Source of the DNA: Planctomycetaceae bacterium
GTDB lineage: Bacteria; Planctomycetota; SZUA-567
DNA length: 64,000 nt
NCBI GenBank assembly: GCA_021205245.1
Contig: JAJPXZ010000173.1
Coordinates: 1-64,000 of the forward strand
Direction of reading: 5' to 3'
Shown: piece after piece, positions 17,530 through 29,248 of the stretch
How the letters are laid out: every line of letters begins with the position of its first letter
Numbering within the stretch: the first letter of the stretch is position 1
The notes under the pieces: generated by a model
What the model saw: only the letters and a program-made list of their open reading frames with translations
What the model was told of the DNA's origin: nothing
Databases searched by the model: none
Made by a program: the position numbers and the translations under genes

Positions 17530-17558
17530 CCCGCTTCCTTGTGAAGCGGGGCTTTTTG
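17530..17558 (+). terminator. Terminator of the mtl PTS operon
   Basis: CCCGCTTC and GAAGCGGG pair around a 5-base loop and are followed by GCTTTTTG, 30 bases after the ptsI stop. Confidence 0.85.
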
Positions 17559-17673
17559 TTTGATGAGCGGGACCAGGCGAGCCGGATCATGGACGACTTG
17601 ATACTATACATATCACTTATTGAGTATATCGTCTCATGAATGGAACTTTTTAGGATAATTTAACGTGATTTAC

Positions 17674-17690
17674 ATACGTTGGTTACGTAT
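17674..17690. promoter_or_regulatory. Inverted repeat ATACGT-N5-ACGTAT upstream of the ABC sugar operon
   Basis: A perfect 6-bp inverted repeat with a 5-base spacer lies in the AT-rich 300-base region before the isomerase gene. Its ACGT core is reminiscent of AraR-type operators, and the operon encodes an AraR-like GntR/LacI regulator, so it is a candidate operator. A TATACT box occurs nearer the start, around 17750. Confidence 0.4.
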
Positions 17691-17798
17691 TTTTTACGAA
17701 TATATTCTAATTCATTCCATCGCATTTGAGAATTGAGCGCATATACTACTGTTGCTGACCCCATTCTTTCAATCAACCATCACCACCGGGGAACAACC

Positions 17799-18623
17799 AT
17801 GCAAACCTACAAGCTGGGCATTTGTGAGTGGTCGCTGCCGCTTCCCGGTCCCGCCGGGCTGGGCATCGCCGCCGAGATGGGATTGCGTGGCGTCGAACTG
17901 TTGCTGGGCGAATACGAGAAGAGCTTCCCCCTCTCCAACCCGCGCATCCAGGCCAAATACCTGGAGGAAGCGGCCAAGCACTCGATCGAGTTCCCCTCCA
18001 TCGCCCTCAACTCCATGGACAACCACGGCATGTCCAACCCCATGGAGAGCGTCGACGGCGTTATCGCGGTCGAATGTCTGAAAAAAGGCGTCGCGACGGC
18101 GGCGTCTATGAAGATTCCGCTGGTGCAGATTCCCAGCTTTGTGAACGGCGCCATCACCGACGACGTCACCCTCAGAAACACCTGCGAAAAGCTGCGCATG
18201 GCCTGCCGCCTCGCGGCCGAACACGGCATCGTCATCGCATCGGAAAACGACTGTTCGCCCGAGGACACGGAGCGCATGGTGGCCGAAGTCGCGTGCGACA
18301 ATTTCCGCATCTTTTACGACACCCAGAACTACTTCCTGAACAAAGGCTATTCGCAGCCCGATGTGCTGCGGAAAATTCACCGCCACGTTGTGCAACTCCA
18401 CCTTAAGGACGGCTACAACGGCCACATCAGCTCGGCGCTTCTGGGCTGCGGCGAGACGAACTTCCGCGAGACCGCCGAGGTCATCAAGGAAACGCGCTGC
18501 AGTGAATGGCTTATCCTCGAAAACTACTACAACTGCCGGCCAATGAGCGATCTAGACAGCGATCCCTTCGCGCTCTTGGCCCGGGACATCGTCCTCGCCG
18601 GGGAATTCTTCCCCCTCTCCTAA
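17799..18623 (+). CDS. Sugar phosphate isomerase/epimerase-like TIM-barrel protein
   Basis: The 274-residue protein belongs to the AP-endonuclease-2-like (xylose-isomerase-like) TIM-barrel superfamily. Candidate metal ligands sit at the barrel ends: Glu in IVIASEND, Asp in IFYDTQN, His in VQLHLKDG and Glu in LILENYY. Such enzymes interconvert keto and aldo sugars or epimerise them in the cytoplasm. The start is the ATG after GGGGAACAACC, 22 codons into the ORF-track frame. It is first in an operon with a ribose-type ABC importer, so it probably acts on the imported sugar or its derivative. The substrate is not determinable. Confidence 0.85.
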   Translation: MQTYKLGICEWSLPLPGPAGLGIAAEMGLRGVELLLGEYEKSFPLSNPRIQAKYLEEAAKHSIEFPSIALNSMDNHGMSNPMESVDGVIAVECLKKGVATAASMKIPLVQIPSFVNGAITDDVTLRNTCEKLRMACRLAAEHGIVIASENDCSPEDTERMVAEVACDNFRIFYDTQNYFLNKGYSQPDVLRKIHRHVVQLHLKDGYNGHISSALLGCGETNFRETAEVIKETRCSEWLILENYYNCRPMSDLDSDPFALLARDIVLAGEFFPLS

Positions 18624-18690
18624 CCCAGCCAGCCTCTGTTATTCGACTCCCCACGGGGAGAGTATACCCTTTTGGCCTAAGGAGAAATCT

Positions 18691-19635
18691 ATGCAACACC
18701 GTATGTGGAAGACCGGGTGCATCGTCGCGGTAATGGCTTTCGTGCTGTCGATCAACACGGCGCTGGCCGGCGAGTTCAAGAAGGTCGGCGTTATCATGAA
18801 GTCCTTCGACGAGTTCCAGAACGCCGTTATTGAAGGCGCTGAAAAGGCGGCAAAGGAATTGGGGCTGGAAATCATGGCCACCGCGCCCGACGCCGAGACG
18901 GAAGCGGCCCGGCAGGTGGAAATGATTGAGGACATGATCACCGGTCGGGTCGACGTGCTCCTCATCGCCCCCACCCTCCTGGACACGGTCAAGGAGCCTC
19001 TCGACCGCGCTATCGACCGTGGCATCAAGGTCATTTTCGTCGATTATTCCGATTACCAGAATTATCCGAAAATGCTCTTCGCCATCGGTACCGGCAACTA
19101 CAACGCCGCGAAAACCATGGGCGAGCATTTCATCACCACCCTTGACGATCCGAAAACCGCCAATGTCGCCATCGTGCGCGGCATGCTTGGCGCGGAGAAC
19201 CACAACCAGCGCACCCAGGGCTTTGTCGATGTCATGGAAGGTGCGGGCGTCACCGTCGTCGACGTTCAGGACGCGGCCAACTCGGCCGACCGCTCCGCCA
19301 CCCTGACCGAAAACTGGATTCAGAAATACGGCATCGACGGTATCCAGGGCATTATCTCCACCTCCGATTCGCAGGCCCTTGGCGTCATGTCGGCGGTCAT
19401 CAACGCCGGCGCGCTCGAGAAAATCCGCACCCAGGGATTCGACGGCAACACCGCCATCATCGAAGCGGTCCGCGACGGCACCATGACCTTCACCGGCGCG
19501 CAGCGTCCGCTGAAAATCGGCTACGACGCCGTCATGTACGCACGCGATCACTTCGAAGGCAAAAAGCTCGAGAATTATTACGACACCGGCGTCGACATCA
19601 TCACCAAGGAAAACGCCGCCAGCTTTCTGAAGTAA
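18691..19635 (+). CDS. Sugar ABC transporter periplasmic binding protein (RbsB-like)
   Basis: The 314-residue protein has a signal peptide (MWKTGCIVAVMAFVLSINTALA) and the two-lobed Peripla_BP_4 fold. Recognisable segments are KKVGVIMKSFDEFQNAVIEGAEKAA at the N-terminus, VDVLLIAPTLLDTV, and DGIQGIISTSDSQALGVMSAV in the C-lobe. It delivers a monosaccharide to the permease encoded downstream. AAGGAG precedes the ATG. It is 67 bases after the isomerase and 59 bases before the ATPase gene. Confidence 0.92.
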   Translation: MQHRMWKTGCIVAVMAFVLSINTALAGEFKKVGVIMKSFDEFQNAVIEGAEKAAKELGLEIMATAPDAETEAARQVEMIEDMITGRVDVLLIAPTLLDTVKEPLDRAIDRGIKVIFVDYSDYQNYPKMLFAIGTGNYNAAKTMGEHFITTLDDPKTANVAIVRGMLGAENHNQRTQGFVDVMEGAGVTVVDVQDAANSADRSATLTENWIQKYGIDGIQGIISTSDSQALGVMSAVINAGALEKIRTQGFDGNTAIIEAVRDGTMTFTGAQRPLKIGYDAVMYARDHFEGKKLENYYDTGVDIITKENAASFLK

Positions 19636-19694
19636 CCCCCATCGCGGACGGCGCTGCGCTCACGCGCCGTCCGCACAGTACGAGGAGCTGAAAA

Positions 19695-21193
<1,499 letters not shown>

Positions 21194-21197
<4 letters not shown>

Positions 21198-22201
21198 AGC
21201 GGAACAAGAAGTCGATGCCGGCGTGGTTCGGCCCGTTGATCGCCCTGGCGATTCTTGTCATTATCCTCGCGGTGGTGACGAACCGCTTTATCTACCACGA
21301 CAACATCATGAATGTTTTGCGCCAGTCATCCATCAATGCGCTGGTCGCGCTGGGCATGCTGTTCGTGCTCCTGACCGGCGGCATCGACCTGTCGGTCGGC
21401 TCGGTGGTGGCGTTGTCGGCCTGCGTCATGGCGGTGGTGATGAAGGCGTTCGGCATCCAGTCCGCCGTCGTGTTGATTCCGATCGGGCTGGCGTGCGGGC
21501 TGGCGGTGGGATTGGTGAACGGCCTCCTCTTCACAAAGGCCAAGCTGCCCCACCCCTTTGTCTCGACCCTTGGTATGATGATGATCATCCGGGGCGTCTG
21601 CCTCATCATCACCGGCGCGAGGCCCATCACCGGATTTGACGGCTCGGTGCTGTGGCTGGGCCGGGCCAACCTGGTGTTCCCGGCGTGCTTCATCCTCGTC
21701 ATTATTATGTGCCTCCTCTACTCGGTCCTCCTGAACCGGACCACGCTGGGGCGGCAGATTTACGCTGTCGGCGGCAACCGCGAAGCGGCGCGGCTTTCCG
21801 GCATCGACGTTGACCGAACGGTCTGTTTCGTCTACATTGTATCCGGTTTCATGGCCGCCCTGGCAGGCATCGTGCTGCTGGGCCGCATCTCCACCGCCTA
21901 TGCGCTGTCGGGCGACAAGTACGAGATGGACGCCATCGCCGCCTGCGTCATCGGCGGCGCGTCGTTCAACGGCGGCGTGGGGTCGGTGTTGGGGACGCTC
22001 ATCGGCGCGTTGATGATTGGCGTGCTCCGTAACGGCCTGAACCTGTTGGGCGCGAAGTCGGACGTCACCCAAGTGGTGATTGGCGCGGTCATTATCCTCG
22101 CCGTTTATATCGACGTGATGCGTGGCCGGGCCGCCTACAACCTCGAACGCAACGAACAGGCCAAGGCGATGGAAGCGGAAGAAAAGCAGCAGGCGCTGTA
22201 A
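21194..22201 (+). CDS. Sugar ABC transporter permease (RbsC-like)
   Basis: The 335-residue membrane protein starts at the ATG overlapping the ATPase stop (ATGA), with GGGGAGGAATCAA upstream. It contains the BPD_transp_2 hallmark INALVALGMLFVLLTGGIDLSVGSVVALS and the cytoplasmic coupling region GREAARLSGI. About 8-10 helices are expected. It forms the channel of the ribose-type importer. The ORF-track start at 20924 runs through the ATPase gene and is spurious. The C-terminal tail ends in a Glu/Lys/Gln-rich stretch. Confidence 0.94.
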
Positions 22202-22361
22202 GCGAAAATCGGATTATACTGAAATTCGCTAAAAATTCGGTCAATGTGAAAAACGAGGTAGCGTAGAACTCCTTTGCTGCAAGGAACGAATGACGCGAAT
22301 TACAGTGAGGTAAAAGCCGAAATTTATAGTGTCTTCGGTATATCTCTGACTTGGGGGTCAC

Positions 22362-23462
22362 GTGTCGGGCTATAAATATCGCCACCTTGCCGAACGGCTG
22401 CGGAGTGAGATTGAACTCGGCATCCGTGCGCCTGGACAACAAATTCCCACCGAGGAGGAACTGGCCAGCCGCTATTCCCTGGGCAGAAATACCGTCAGGC
22501 AGGCTGTCCGCCTCCTGGTCGAGCAGGGATACCTGGTGCGTATCCAAGGGAGCGGGACGTATGTTGCGGACTCCATCGATGCCTCGCCGCATTCGAGCGA
22601 GCCGGTGGGGTCCCGCAGCATCGGGGTGGTCCTGCCCCGCTGTTCGAACTACATTTATCCGGAAGTATTGATGGGGATCAGCGAGTGTCTGTTCGAACAC
22701 GATTACACCATGGTCTACCGCATCACCTACAACAAGATTGACAAGGAACGCCAAGTCCTCGCCGAACTTCTTTCCACCAACATCGCCGGGCTGATTATCG
22801 AGCCGACCCGCTCGGGCTGGCCGTTGGTCAATGCCGACCTGTATCGGCGCATCGAAGCCAAGCTGCCGTGCGTGCTCACCCACGCCACCCTGTCCGGCTT
22901 CTCGTTCCCCACTATCGGCGTCAGCGATTACGAAGGCGCGGCAATGCTGGTCGACCATCTCGCCGCCAACGGCCACCGACGCATTGCCGGCTTTTTCAAA
23001 TCGGACGAACAGACCGGAGTGCGGCGCTTTCACGGTTACGCCGGTGGGTTGAGCCGGAACGGCATCCACCTGGACGAAACCAACCTGCTCTGGTATTTCG
23101 ACGAGGAATTCCCCACCCTGTTCACAGAGGCCGGCAGCCAGCGCGTCCTGCGCGCGCTCGAGGGCTGCATCGCCGTCGTCTGCTACAACGACGAGACCGC
23201 CAGCCGGCTCTATCCTTTCCTGCAGGCGCGGCAGATACGGGTGCCGGAGGATATTTCGATTGTCGGGTACGACGACACGCACGACCTCAGCGGCATAAAG
23301 CCGTTTACAACAATTGATAACCCCAAGGCCATCCTCGGCCGCGCCGCCGTGGAGGCATTGCTCCGGCTGATCAAGAACCCGAACGAGGATGTGTCTCTGC
23401 AATTCCCGCCCACCCTGATCGAACGGGACACAGTGATGAATCTGGCCGAGGTTTCGGTTTAG
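22362..23462 (+). CDS. GntR/LacI hybrid transcriptional regulator (AraR-like)
   Basis: The 366-residue regulator has an N-terminal GntR winged helix (YRHLAERLRSEIELGIRAPGQQIPTEEELASRYSLGRNTVRQAVRLLVEQGYL). This is fused to a LacI-type periplasmic-binding-like sensor (GVVLPRCSNYIYPEVLMGISE ... VCYNDETASRLYPFLQ ... VGYDDTHDLSGIKPFTTID). This is the AraR architecture, typically a sugar-released repressor. It lies 160 bases downstream of the permease and is followed by a terminator. It probably represses the ABC operon, and perhaps its own gene, via sites such as the inverted repeat at 17674. The GTG start is preceded by GGGGGT. Confidence 0.9.
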   Translation: MSGYKYRHLAERLRSEIELGIRAPGQQIPTEEELASRYSLGRNTVRQAVRLLVEQGYLVRIQGSGTYVADSIDASPHSSEPVGSRSIGVVLPRCSNYIYPEVLMGISECLFEHDYTMVYRITYNKIDKERQVLAELLSTNIAGLIIEPTRSGWPLVNADLYRRIEAKLPCVLTHATLSGFSFPTIGVSDYEGAAMLVDHLAANGHRRIAGFFKSDEQTGVRRFHGYAGGLSRNGIHLDETNLLWYFDEEFPTLFTEAGSQRVLRALEGCIAVVCYNDETASRLYPFLQARQIRVPEDISIVGYDDTHDLSGIKPFTTIDNPKAILGRAAVEALLRLIKNPNEDVSLQFPPTLIERDTVMNLAEVSV

Positions 23463-23501
23463 GGGTGGGGCGCTGGGTATTGACCGTTGTTTGTTTTCGT
23501 A

Positions 23502-23527
23502 CGGGACCTTATTGGTCCCGTTTTATT
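23502..23527 (+). terminator. Terminator after the AraR-like regulator
   Basis: CGGGACC-TTATT-GGTCCCG followed by TTTTATT, 40 bases after the stop codon and about 45 before the nitrilase gene. Confidence 0.85.
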
Positions 23528-23573
23528 ATACTTAAGGGACGACTTCCCTCGTTCCATAGAGAGCTGGTGAATA

Positions 23574-25127
23574 ATGAGAGTGGCGTGCATTCAACAAATG
23601 GCGCAGGGCATTGCCGAGTACGATGCGGTTTTTGACGCCATGGTGGCTTTGACAGAAGAGGCAATTGCCGGCGGAGCGGATCTTATTGCCCAGCCGGAAG
23701 CGGCCTATCCTGCCTATTTCCTTGGCATCGACCCCGCCATGCAGAAAAAGGCGCTTGCCCGCTCGGACGACTATCTGAAGGCGATGGCCTCCCTCGCTCG
23801 CCGAAACGGGGTTCACATCGTGGCAGGCGTGGCGTTGCCGGTTGGCGAGGAGATCTTCAACGCCGCCATACTCTATGACGACCGGGGAATCGAACTGGGG
23901 CGCGCCTACAAGTCGGCACTGTGGCATTTCGATAGCCAGTGGTTTACGCCGGGAGATTCCTACCAGGCATTCGATACGAAGTTCGGCCGGATGGGCATGA
24001 TGATATGCGCCGACGCCAGGCTGCCTGAGATCGCCCGTATACTGGCGCTGGACGGGGCGAAGGCCATTATCGATATCGTCAACCTCGCCGCCGCCGCTCC
24101 TCAACCCGCAGGACTCATGAACCTCCAGTACGCTTTTATGCTGCCGGTCCGCGCTCGTGAAAATGGCGTCTGGATACTTATGCCGGATAAGGTGGGCCTC
24201 GAAGCGCAGACGGTGAGTTATCTCGGCCGCAGCATGGTTATCAATCCGATGGGGGATATCGTCGCCGAAGCGTCGCCGGACAAGGCGGAGATTGTGTACT
24301 GCGATATCGATCTGAATGCTTCCCGCCCGGCGCTGCCGGAACGCCGGCCTGCCCTGTACTCGGCGCTGGCCAGGCCAACGGAAGATCTTCCCGTCCATGC
24401 CTCCATGCATTCGGGAATAGGTACCTTTGCCGACGCCGAGGCGCTGGTGACGGCGGTACAATTCGCCGCCGATTCGGCGGGCGAGTATGTGGACAAGGCG
24501 GCGAAGTTTTGCCATGCGGCGTCACTCCTGGGGACTCGGCTGCTTTGCCTGCCGCCAGCGCGGCACGGCGTCCTCGCCGATATCGTTGGGGCGGTGCAGC
24601 CGCGATTGTCCGAGGGCATGCTGGCGGTGCTTGCCGCGCCGCAGCCGGACGGGTATGGTGCGGTCGTCTGTGACAACGGGAGGATTTACGGAGAATTCCA
24701 GCAAACCCACGGCGCGGCTGCCGATGCGGCTGGGGAGATTGCCGTCGCCGATACCCCGGTTGGGAAAATCGGGGCGATATTCAATGACGAAGCGTACATC
24801 CCCGAGGTGTCCCGCGTTAGTATGGTGCTGGGCTGCGAGGTGCTGATATGGTTCGACTCCACGCCACGCCCCATGAACACGAAAGTGCTCCAGACCAGGG
24901 CGGCGGAAAACAAGATGTACGTGGTCCGCGTCAATAACAGTGTTGACGAGGACTGCGCCGCCGTTGTCACTCCCGACGGCGGCATCATGACAACCACCTT
25001 TGTCGGGGTCGAACAGGGCGCGAGCGCGCTGGTGCTTCCGCCTCTCGCCAGGGCAAAAACGGTGGTGCCGTTCACGAATGTGGTTACCCAACGCCAGGGG
25101 CCGACATATGGGGCGCTGCTGCGGTGA
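23574..25127 (+). CDS. Double-domain carbon-nitrogen hydrolase, second domain degenerate
   Basis: The 517-residue protein contains two consecutive nitrilase-superfamily domains. The first (about residues 1-265) has the catalytic triad Glu42 (IAQPEAAYP), Lys113 (RAYKSALWHF) and Cys145 (MMICADARLPE), as in amidases and nitrilases that cleave non-peptide C-N bonds. The second (about 285-517) keeps the fold signatures. Its nucleophile position reads GAIFNDEAYIPEVSR, with no Cys, so it should be catalytically dead and structural or regulatory. It is a single gene after a terminator. Its substrate is unknown, and its length is about double that of typical members. Confidence 0.88.
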   Translation: MRVACIQQMAQGIAEYDAVFDAMVALTEEAIAGGADLIAQPEAAYPAYFLGIDPAMQKKALARSDDYLKAMASLARRNGVHIVAGVALPVGEEIFNAAILYDDRGIELGRAYKSALWHFDSQWFTPGDSYQAFDTKFGRMGMMICADARLPEIARILALDGAKAIIDIVNLAAAAPQPAGLMNLQYAFMLPVRARENGVWILMPDKVGLEAQTVSYLGRSMVINPMGDIVAEASPDKAEIVYCDIDLNASRPALPERRPALYSALARPTEDLPVHASMHSGIGTFADAEALVTAVQFAADSAGEYVDKAAKFCHAASLLGTRLLCLPPARHGVLADIVGAVQPRLSEGMLAVLAAPQPDGYGAVVCDNGRIYGEFQQTHGAAADAAGEIAVADTPVGKIGAIFNDEAYIPEVSRVSMVLGCEVLIWFDSTPRPMNTKVLQTRAAENKMYVVRVNNSVDEDCAAVVTPDGGIMTTTFVGVEQGASALVLPPLARAKTVVPFTNVVTQRQGPTYGALLR

Positions 25128-25338
25128 GGGTCTTAACAACTTGATGAACAACGACTTACGTGTCCACGGATTTGCTATACTTTCCCCTATGTACTGAACT
25201 TCTCGGCTATAGCCTCAAATTTACGGTACCATTCCTGTTGTATTAATAGTACTATTCAATCCGAATGAATGGTACTATTGAATTGACACCACAAGGACAT
25301 ATGGGTAGAAATATTCGAATGCTTTAAGGAGTACGGTC

Positions 25339-25554
25339 ATGATAAAAATCAGTCTATCAGAACTTAAATCCCATACCGGTAAGTATGTGGAAATCGCCGC
25401 AGGCGACGAGACGGTCTATATCACGAAACGCGGACGGCCTATTGCCAAAATTGTAAGCACCACACCTGATATCATGTCCTTAATCGGCTTTCTCCCGCAG
25501 GACGTGGATCTCGACACCGCTCGCGAGGAGCGTCTCCACGAGAGAATGCAATGA
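25339..25554 (+). CDS. Phd/YefM-type antitoxin
   Basis: The 71-residue protein MIKISLSELKSHTGKYVEIAAGDETVYITKRGRPIAKIV has the Phd/YefM DNA-binding N-terminus that also autoregulates. Its C-terminal tail (QDVDLDTAREERLHERM) would wrap the toxin. AAGGAG precedes the ATG. The stop overlaps the PIN-domain toxin start (ATGA), the usual coupled toxin-antitoxin arrangement. Confidence 0.9.
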   Translation: MIKISLSELKSHTGKYVEIAAGDETVYITKRGRPIAKIVSTTPDIMSLIGFLPQDVDLDTAREERLHERMQ

Positions 25555-25973
25555 ATGTCCTTCTCGATACCAACATCGTCTTGGACGCTCTCGCAGCCAG
25601 GGAACCGTTTCGTGCACATGCCGAATCTATCTTTGAGCTCATTAAGGATAAGAGAATAACCGCCTTTCTCACCGCCAATAGCATCACGGATATTTACTAC
25701 ATCATACGAAAGAACCGCGACGAATCCGAAGCACGAGAGGCTATGCGGATTCTTCTCGCGACGTTTTCCATCATTGATATCCGTGGCCGCGATTGCTTGG
25801 ACGCCCTTGATTTTCCCATCGACGATTACGAGGATGCTATCCTGCTGGTCTGTGGCATGCGGTCCCACGCCGATTGCATCGTTACACGAGACAGGCATCT
25901 CTTGGAAATACCAGGCCAGGACACCCAAGTTCTCTCGCCTGAATCCTTCCTAACCAAAATGTCTCGCAAATAG
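25551..25973 (+). CDS. PIN-domain toxin (VapC-like ribonuclease)
   Basis: This 140-residue PIN protein has acidic residues at the expected places: LLDTNIVLDAL near the start, ANSITDIYYI, the DDYEDAILLVCG pair and the DCIVTRDRHL end motif. These coordinate Mg/Mn for RNA cleavage. It is translationally coupled to the upstream Phd-like antitoxin. Members of this subgroup (PIN_3-like) usually cut tRNA or rRNA in the free state. Confidence 0.9.
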   Translation: MNVLLDTNIVLDALAAREPFRAHAESIFELIKDKRITAFLTANSITDIYYIIRKNRDESEAREAMRILLATFSIIDIRGRDCLDALDFPIDDYEDAILLVCGMRSHADCIVTRDRHLLEIPGQDTQVLSPESFLTKMSRK

Positions 25974-25989
25974 CTTGGCCTGTTGAAAA

Positions 25990-26526
25990 TTAGATAAGAC
26001 GTTTAAAGAAATAATGGCATCCCTCGGCATCGATATGATAGGTGTCAAAGCCGAGTGATTGATGGGCTTTCTTGGACACATCGCGGAAATCATCCGTATC
26101 CGACAGGATGAACAGACAGCCATGCTCCCTTACCCATTGTGCGGCGTGGAGCATGAGTTGCGCGCCGATCCGCTTCCTTCTCAGATCCTCGTCCACATAC
26201 CACGATTCGACAACAGGAATCGGGAGGTTGGCGGCGAGTCGCTGCCGCACCTCATCACCATACGCCGTGTTGCGAAAATCCTCCAATTTCTCTTCATAAT
26301 CGACCGCGCTGACAAAGCCGATTTCAATAAATCCACCTAATCGACCGTCACCGCGCCCATATACCAAGCTGGTCCACAGATCGTAATTCCTAAACCGGTT
26401 CGCATGCGGATGGTAGAAAAACGCCGTCACCTCGTCCCGCAGTTCCTGCGTGGAATGCTTTGGGTAGAGCAAGCATCTGAGCCTCAGCAGCTCCTCAAAA
26501 TCGTGTTCGCGGTATGTTCTTATCAT
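25990..26526 (-). CDS. GNAT acetyltransferase, aminoglycoside 6'-N-acetyltransferase-like
   Basis: This 178-residue GNAT protein has the acetyl-CoA loop in SWYVDEDLRRKRIGAQLMLHAAQWVREHGC, followed by SDTDDFRDVSKKAHQSLGFDTYHI. The pattern of Tyr-Val-Asp before the loop and the AHQSLGF end resembles AAC(6')-type enzymes more than ribosomal or spermidine acetyltransferases. Resistance is only an inference; chromosomal homologues often have other substrates. It is convergent with the toxin gene (16 bases apart), in a segment with mixed composition. Confidence 0.75.
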   Translation of the reverse strand: MIRTYREHDFEELLRLRCLLYPKHSTQELRDEVTAFFYHPHANRFRNYDLWTSLVYGRGDGRLGGFIEIGFVSAVDYEEKLEDFRNTAYGDEVRQRLAANLPIPVVESWYVDEDLRRKRIGAQLMLHAAQWVREHGCLFILSDTDDFRDVSKKAHQSLGFDTYHIDAEGCHYFFKRLI

Positions 26527-26961
26527 TGTTTAACCCACTCCTCTATGGTTTCCGGTTCGTGTGGCATCAATAACCAACTACAGGACACATGTCAAGTCAT
26601 TCACAGACAATGAAATAGGTGCCACGATAAACATTCGGGCGAATCGGTGTTTATATGGACGGGGTTTTTATGATGCCGTGGACTGGGCTGGTCAACCGCC
26701 TTAAAATGGATAAGGTGAGAAGATACGGTTGCACTCCGAAAGCTTCTTTCGTGCGAACCGGCGAACGATCACCGGCGCGGTTGATCAACTAACCTCATGG
26801 TTAGTCGGTCACTTATAAATCCATAGCCCGAAAAGACTCTCACTCAGTCTTAAGGGTTCATTAATACCCGTTAGACATGACAGACCACTAATATCCGTTG
26901 CAAAAACGCCCCTTCGTCCCTACCATATGATAAATCACATACCGACAGTAACGGGGCCCAC
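26527..26961. other. Noncoding gap before the chemoreceptor gene
   Basis: No credible ORF lies in these 435 bases. A compound hairpin occurs at 26726-26760 (CGGTT/AACCG, GCAC/GTGC and GAAAG/CTTTC stacked), and a small hairpin ACTAACC-TCAT-GGTTAGT lies near 26788-26805. They could belong to a leader RNA of the chemoreceptor mRNA. I could not match the sequence to a c-di-GMP or other riboswitch consensus. Confidence 0.45.
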
Positions 26962-29214
26962 ATGCATACCTTTCTTGATATCAAGTGGCGGGTTATCGCC
27001 GCCGTCGTCGGCGTCAGCCTGCTTTCGCTTGTCATTACCATCTTCGTTACCCGCAAACAGACGGAAGGGTTTATCCTCGACAAGAGTAGAGACCTCTTCC
27101 GGGAAATGACCGTTATCGAGGCAGACGGCTACAGCACGGCGTTTATGGAATCCGCCTCGCTTATGCGCAGCCTGATTTCACGCGTCCAGTCCGAACTCTC
27201 CATCGGCGACAGCGACCATGCCCCGGCAAATCTTACTCGCCTTAGTTCATATGTTGGAAGCGTCCTGGACAGCGCCAACATTACCGTGCGCGGCTACGGC
27301 GTTGTACTGAAGCCGGGCGTATATCCGGTTACGGCGGAGGACGATCCGGTCAATGTCAACGCCGACGGCAACGTGAGCATCGTCTACACCCGAAAAGGCG
27401 GCGTGCTGGGGCAGACCCCGCCCATGACGCCTCGGGAACTGCGGGAGAGCGGCTGGTGGCAACGGGCCTCCGAAGAGGGAATAACCACCTGGGACGAACC
27501 GTACATGGTCCTGGCGGACAATCCCGGCGGCAACCCCATTCCCCGCTCGGTGTTCATGGTTGCCCAACCTCTGACCTATGGGGACGAAATCATCGGCGCG
27601 GTGTATCTTCGCTTCTGCGTTACCCGTTACCAGGAAGTCACCGCCGCCAAGAGACAGGCTTCCGGCCAAATCAGTAAACTGAACGCCATGTTTGTGTCGC
27701 CGGAAGGAGCCTGTATCGGCGTACCACAAGGGATGGACCTCTCGGACCTGGTCATCCAGAGTCCCGATCCCTCTCTCATTCCGCACCTGAAACCGGGCGC
27801 GCACCCCGAGCTCGCCAGTGCCGTCGCAGCCAGTCGGGTCTTTTCCGGGACTATTCTTCTGGGAAGGGACCAGCAACCCACCTTTGTGGTGAGTCGGCCC
27901 GTCTCCCACGATCTTCCGGTACAGTACTGGTCGGTGGTGGCGTTCCTCCCTGAAGCAGACCTCTATGCCGAGGCGCAGCGGGCCATGGCCGGACAACTCC
28001 CGGTCTTCGCCGGGTTACTGCTGCTGGCGCTGCTGTTCGGGTATTTCATCGCCCGGCTGACGGGCAAAAGTCTGGTCCAAAATGAGGACTGGTACCGGGC
28101 TATTCTTGACCGCGTACCGCTTCCGCTGGGTATAGTCGGGAAGGACAATGCCTGGGGTTATGTCAATTCGACCCTCAAGCGTCTGTTCACCAATCGAGGT
28201 AGAGAAGAGTTTGTCGGCGCTACGGTGGAGGAGACCCTTTTCCCCGACGAAGCGGCCTTTTGCCGACGGTCGAACCAGGAAAGCGTTCCCGAAATCATCA
28301 CCGAGGATTTTGTCCAGGACAACGGCGCGGCCTACAGCATCACCTCCTGCCGGCTGCTGGATTCGACAAACACCTATCTCGGCCGACTGGTTATCGGCAT
28401 AGACACCACCAACGCCCGGAACATTGCGTTGACTCTGCAGGATGCACAGAATACCGCGCTGGCCCTGGACGCCAATTCCGACGATATCTATTCTGCCTCG
28501 CAGGAGATGTCCGCAAGCACCATGCAAATAACCGCCGCCATTGAGGAAATAACCGTCACGGCCCAGGACATGGGTGAAATGTCGGCGGAGTATTCGAAAT
28601 CCGCCGAGCGGAGCCACCAGATGGCGGCCATGACGAGGGAGACGTCCGGCAGCAGCGCCGTGGAAGCGGAAGGCGCGGCAGAGGCGATGCGCAAGGTGCG
28701 GGATTCTGGCGAGAAGGTGGCCAGCGTCATCCGCCTCATCGACGAGATTGCGTTCCAGACCAACCTCCTTGCCCTGAACGCGGCGGTCGAATCCGCACGC
28801 GCGGGCAGGCACGGGCGCGGCTTTGCCGTCGTCGCCGACGAGGTCCGCCGCCTTGCCCAGCGATCCGCCAAGGCGGCTGGTGAAACCTCAACCATGATTA
28901 CCGAAATGACCGAACGCATCGGCGACGCGGCCACGTCCATCGAAATGCTTGCCGAACGGCTGAAGGGTATCAGCGAGGGCGCCGACATGTTGACCCGCAA
29001 CTCCGACGAGGTCGCGCGTCTGGCCGACAACCTGACCCAGGGCGTCCGCCAGGTACATGCCAGCCTCAACCAGATCACCGAGAACCTCCAGTCGGCTACG
29101 GTTGTGTCCCGCCGGGTCAGCGACATCGCCGGCGTCATCCAGAACCAGTCGACCCAGTTGCGAGGATTGACCCAAAGGCGCGGCCGGAAACAGTTGCGGA
29201 TTGGAAAGTCGTAG
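26962..29214 (+). CDS. Methyl-accepting chemotaxis protein
   Basis: The 750-residue receptor has an N-terminal transmembrane helix (about 10-27) and a large periplasmic sensor of about 310 residues, probably double-Cache-like. A second helix follows ([19 protein letters not shown], about 340-358). Next is a PAS-like domain ([26 protein letters not shown] onward) and the MCP signalling hairpin whose tip reads [49 protein letters not shown]. No HAMP domain is obvious between helix 2 and PAS. It would couple to CheA/CheW to steer flagella or pili. No che genes are nearby, so it is an orphan receptor. The ATG at 26962 has only a weak ribosome-binding site. Confidence 0.9.
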   Translation: MHTFLDIKWRVIAAVVGVSLLSLVITIFVTRKQTEGFILDKSRDLFREMTVIEADGYSTAFMESASLMRSLISRVQSELSIGDSDHAPANLTRLSSYVGSVLDSANITVRGYGVVLKPGVYPVTAEDDPVNVNADGNVSIVYTRKGGVLGQTPPMTPRELRESGWWQRASEEGITTWDEPYMVLADNPGGNPIPRSVFMVAQPLTYGDEIIGAVYLRFCVTRYQEVTAAKRQASGQISKLNAMFVSPEGACIGVPQGMDLSDLVIQSPDPSLIPHLKPGAHPELASAVAASRVFSGTILLGRDQQPTFVVSRPVSHDLPVQYWSVVAFLPEADLYAEAQRAMAGQLPVFAGLLLLALLFGYFIARLTGKSLVQNEDWYRAILDRVPLPLGIVGKDNAWGYVNSTLKRLFTNRGREEFVGATVEETLFPDEAAFCRRSNQESVPEIITEDFVQDNGAAYSITSCRLLDSTNTYLGRLVIGIDTTNARNIALTLQDAQNTALALDANSDDIYSASQEMSASTMQITAAIEEITVTAQDMGEMSAEYSKSAERSHQMAAMTRETSGSSAVEAEGAAEAMRKVRDSGEKVASVIRLIDEIAFQTNLLALNAAVESARAGRHGRGFAVVADEVRRLAQRSAKAAGETSTMITEMTERIGDAATSIEMLAERLKGISEGADMLTRNSDEVARLADNLTQGVRQVHASLNQITENLQSATVVSRRVSDIAGVIQNQSTQLRGLTQRRGRKQLRIGKS

Positions 29215-29248
29215 GGGTATGATCAGATCATGATAAGACAAAAAGGAA

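Noticed and set aside
26807-26961. Possible c-di-GMP riboswitch ahead of the chemoreceptor
   Set aside because: Hairpins are present nearby but the conserved GEMM sequence blocks are not visible.
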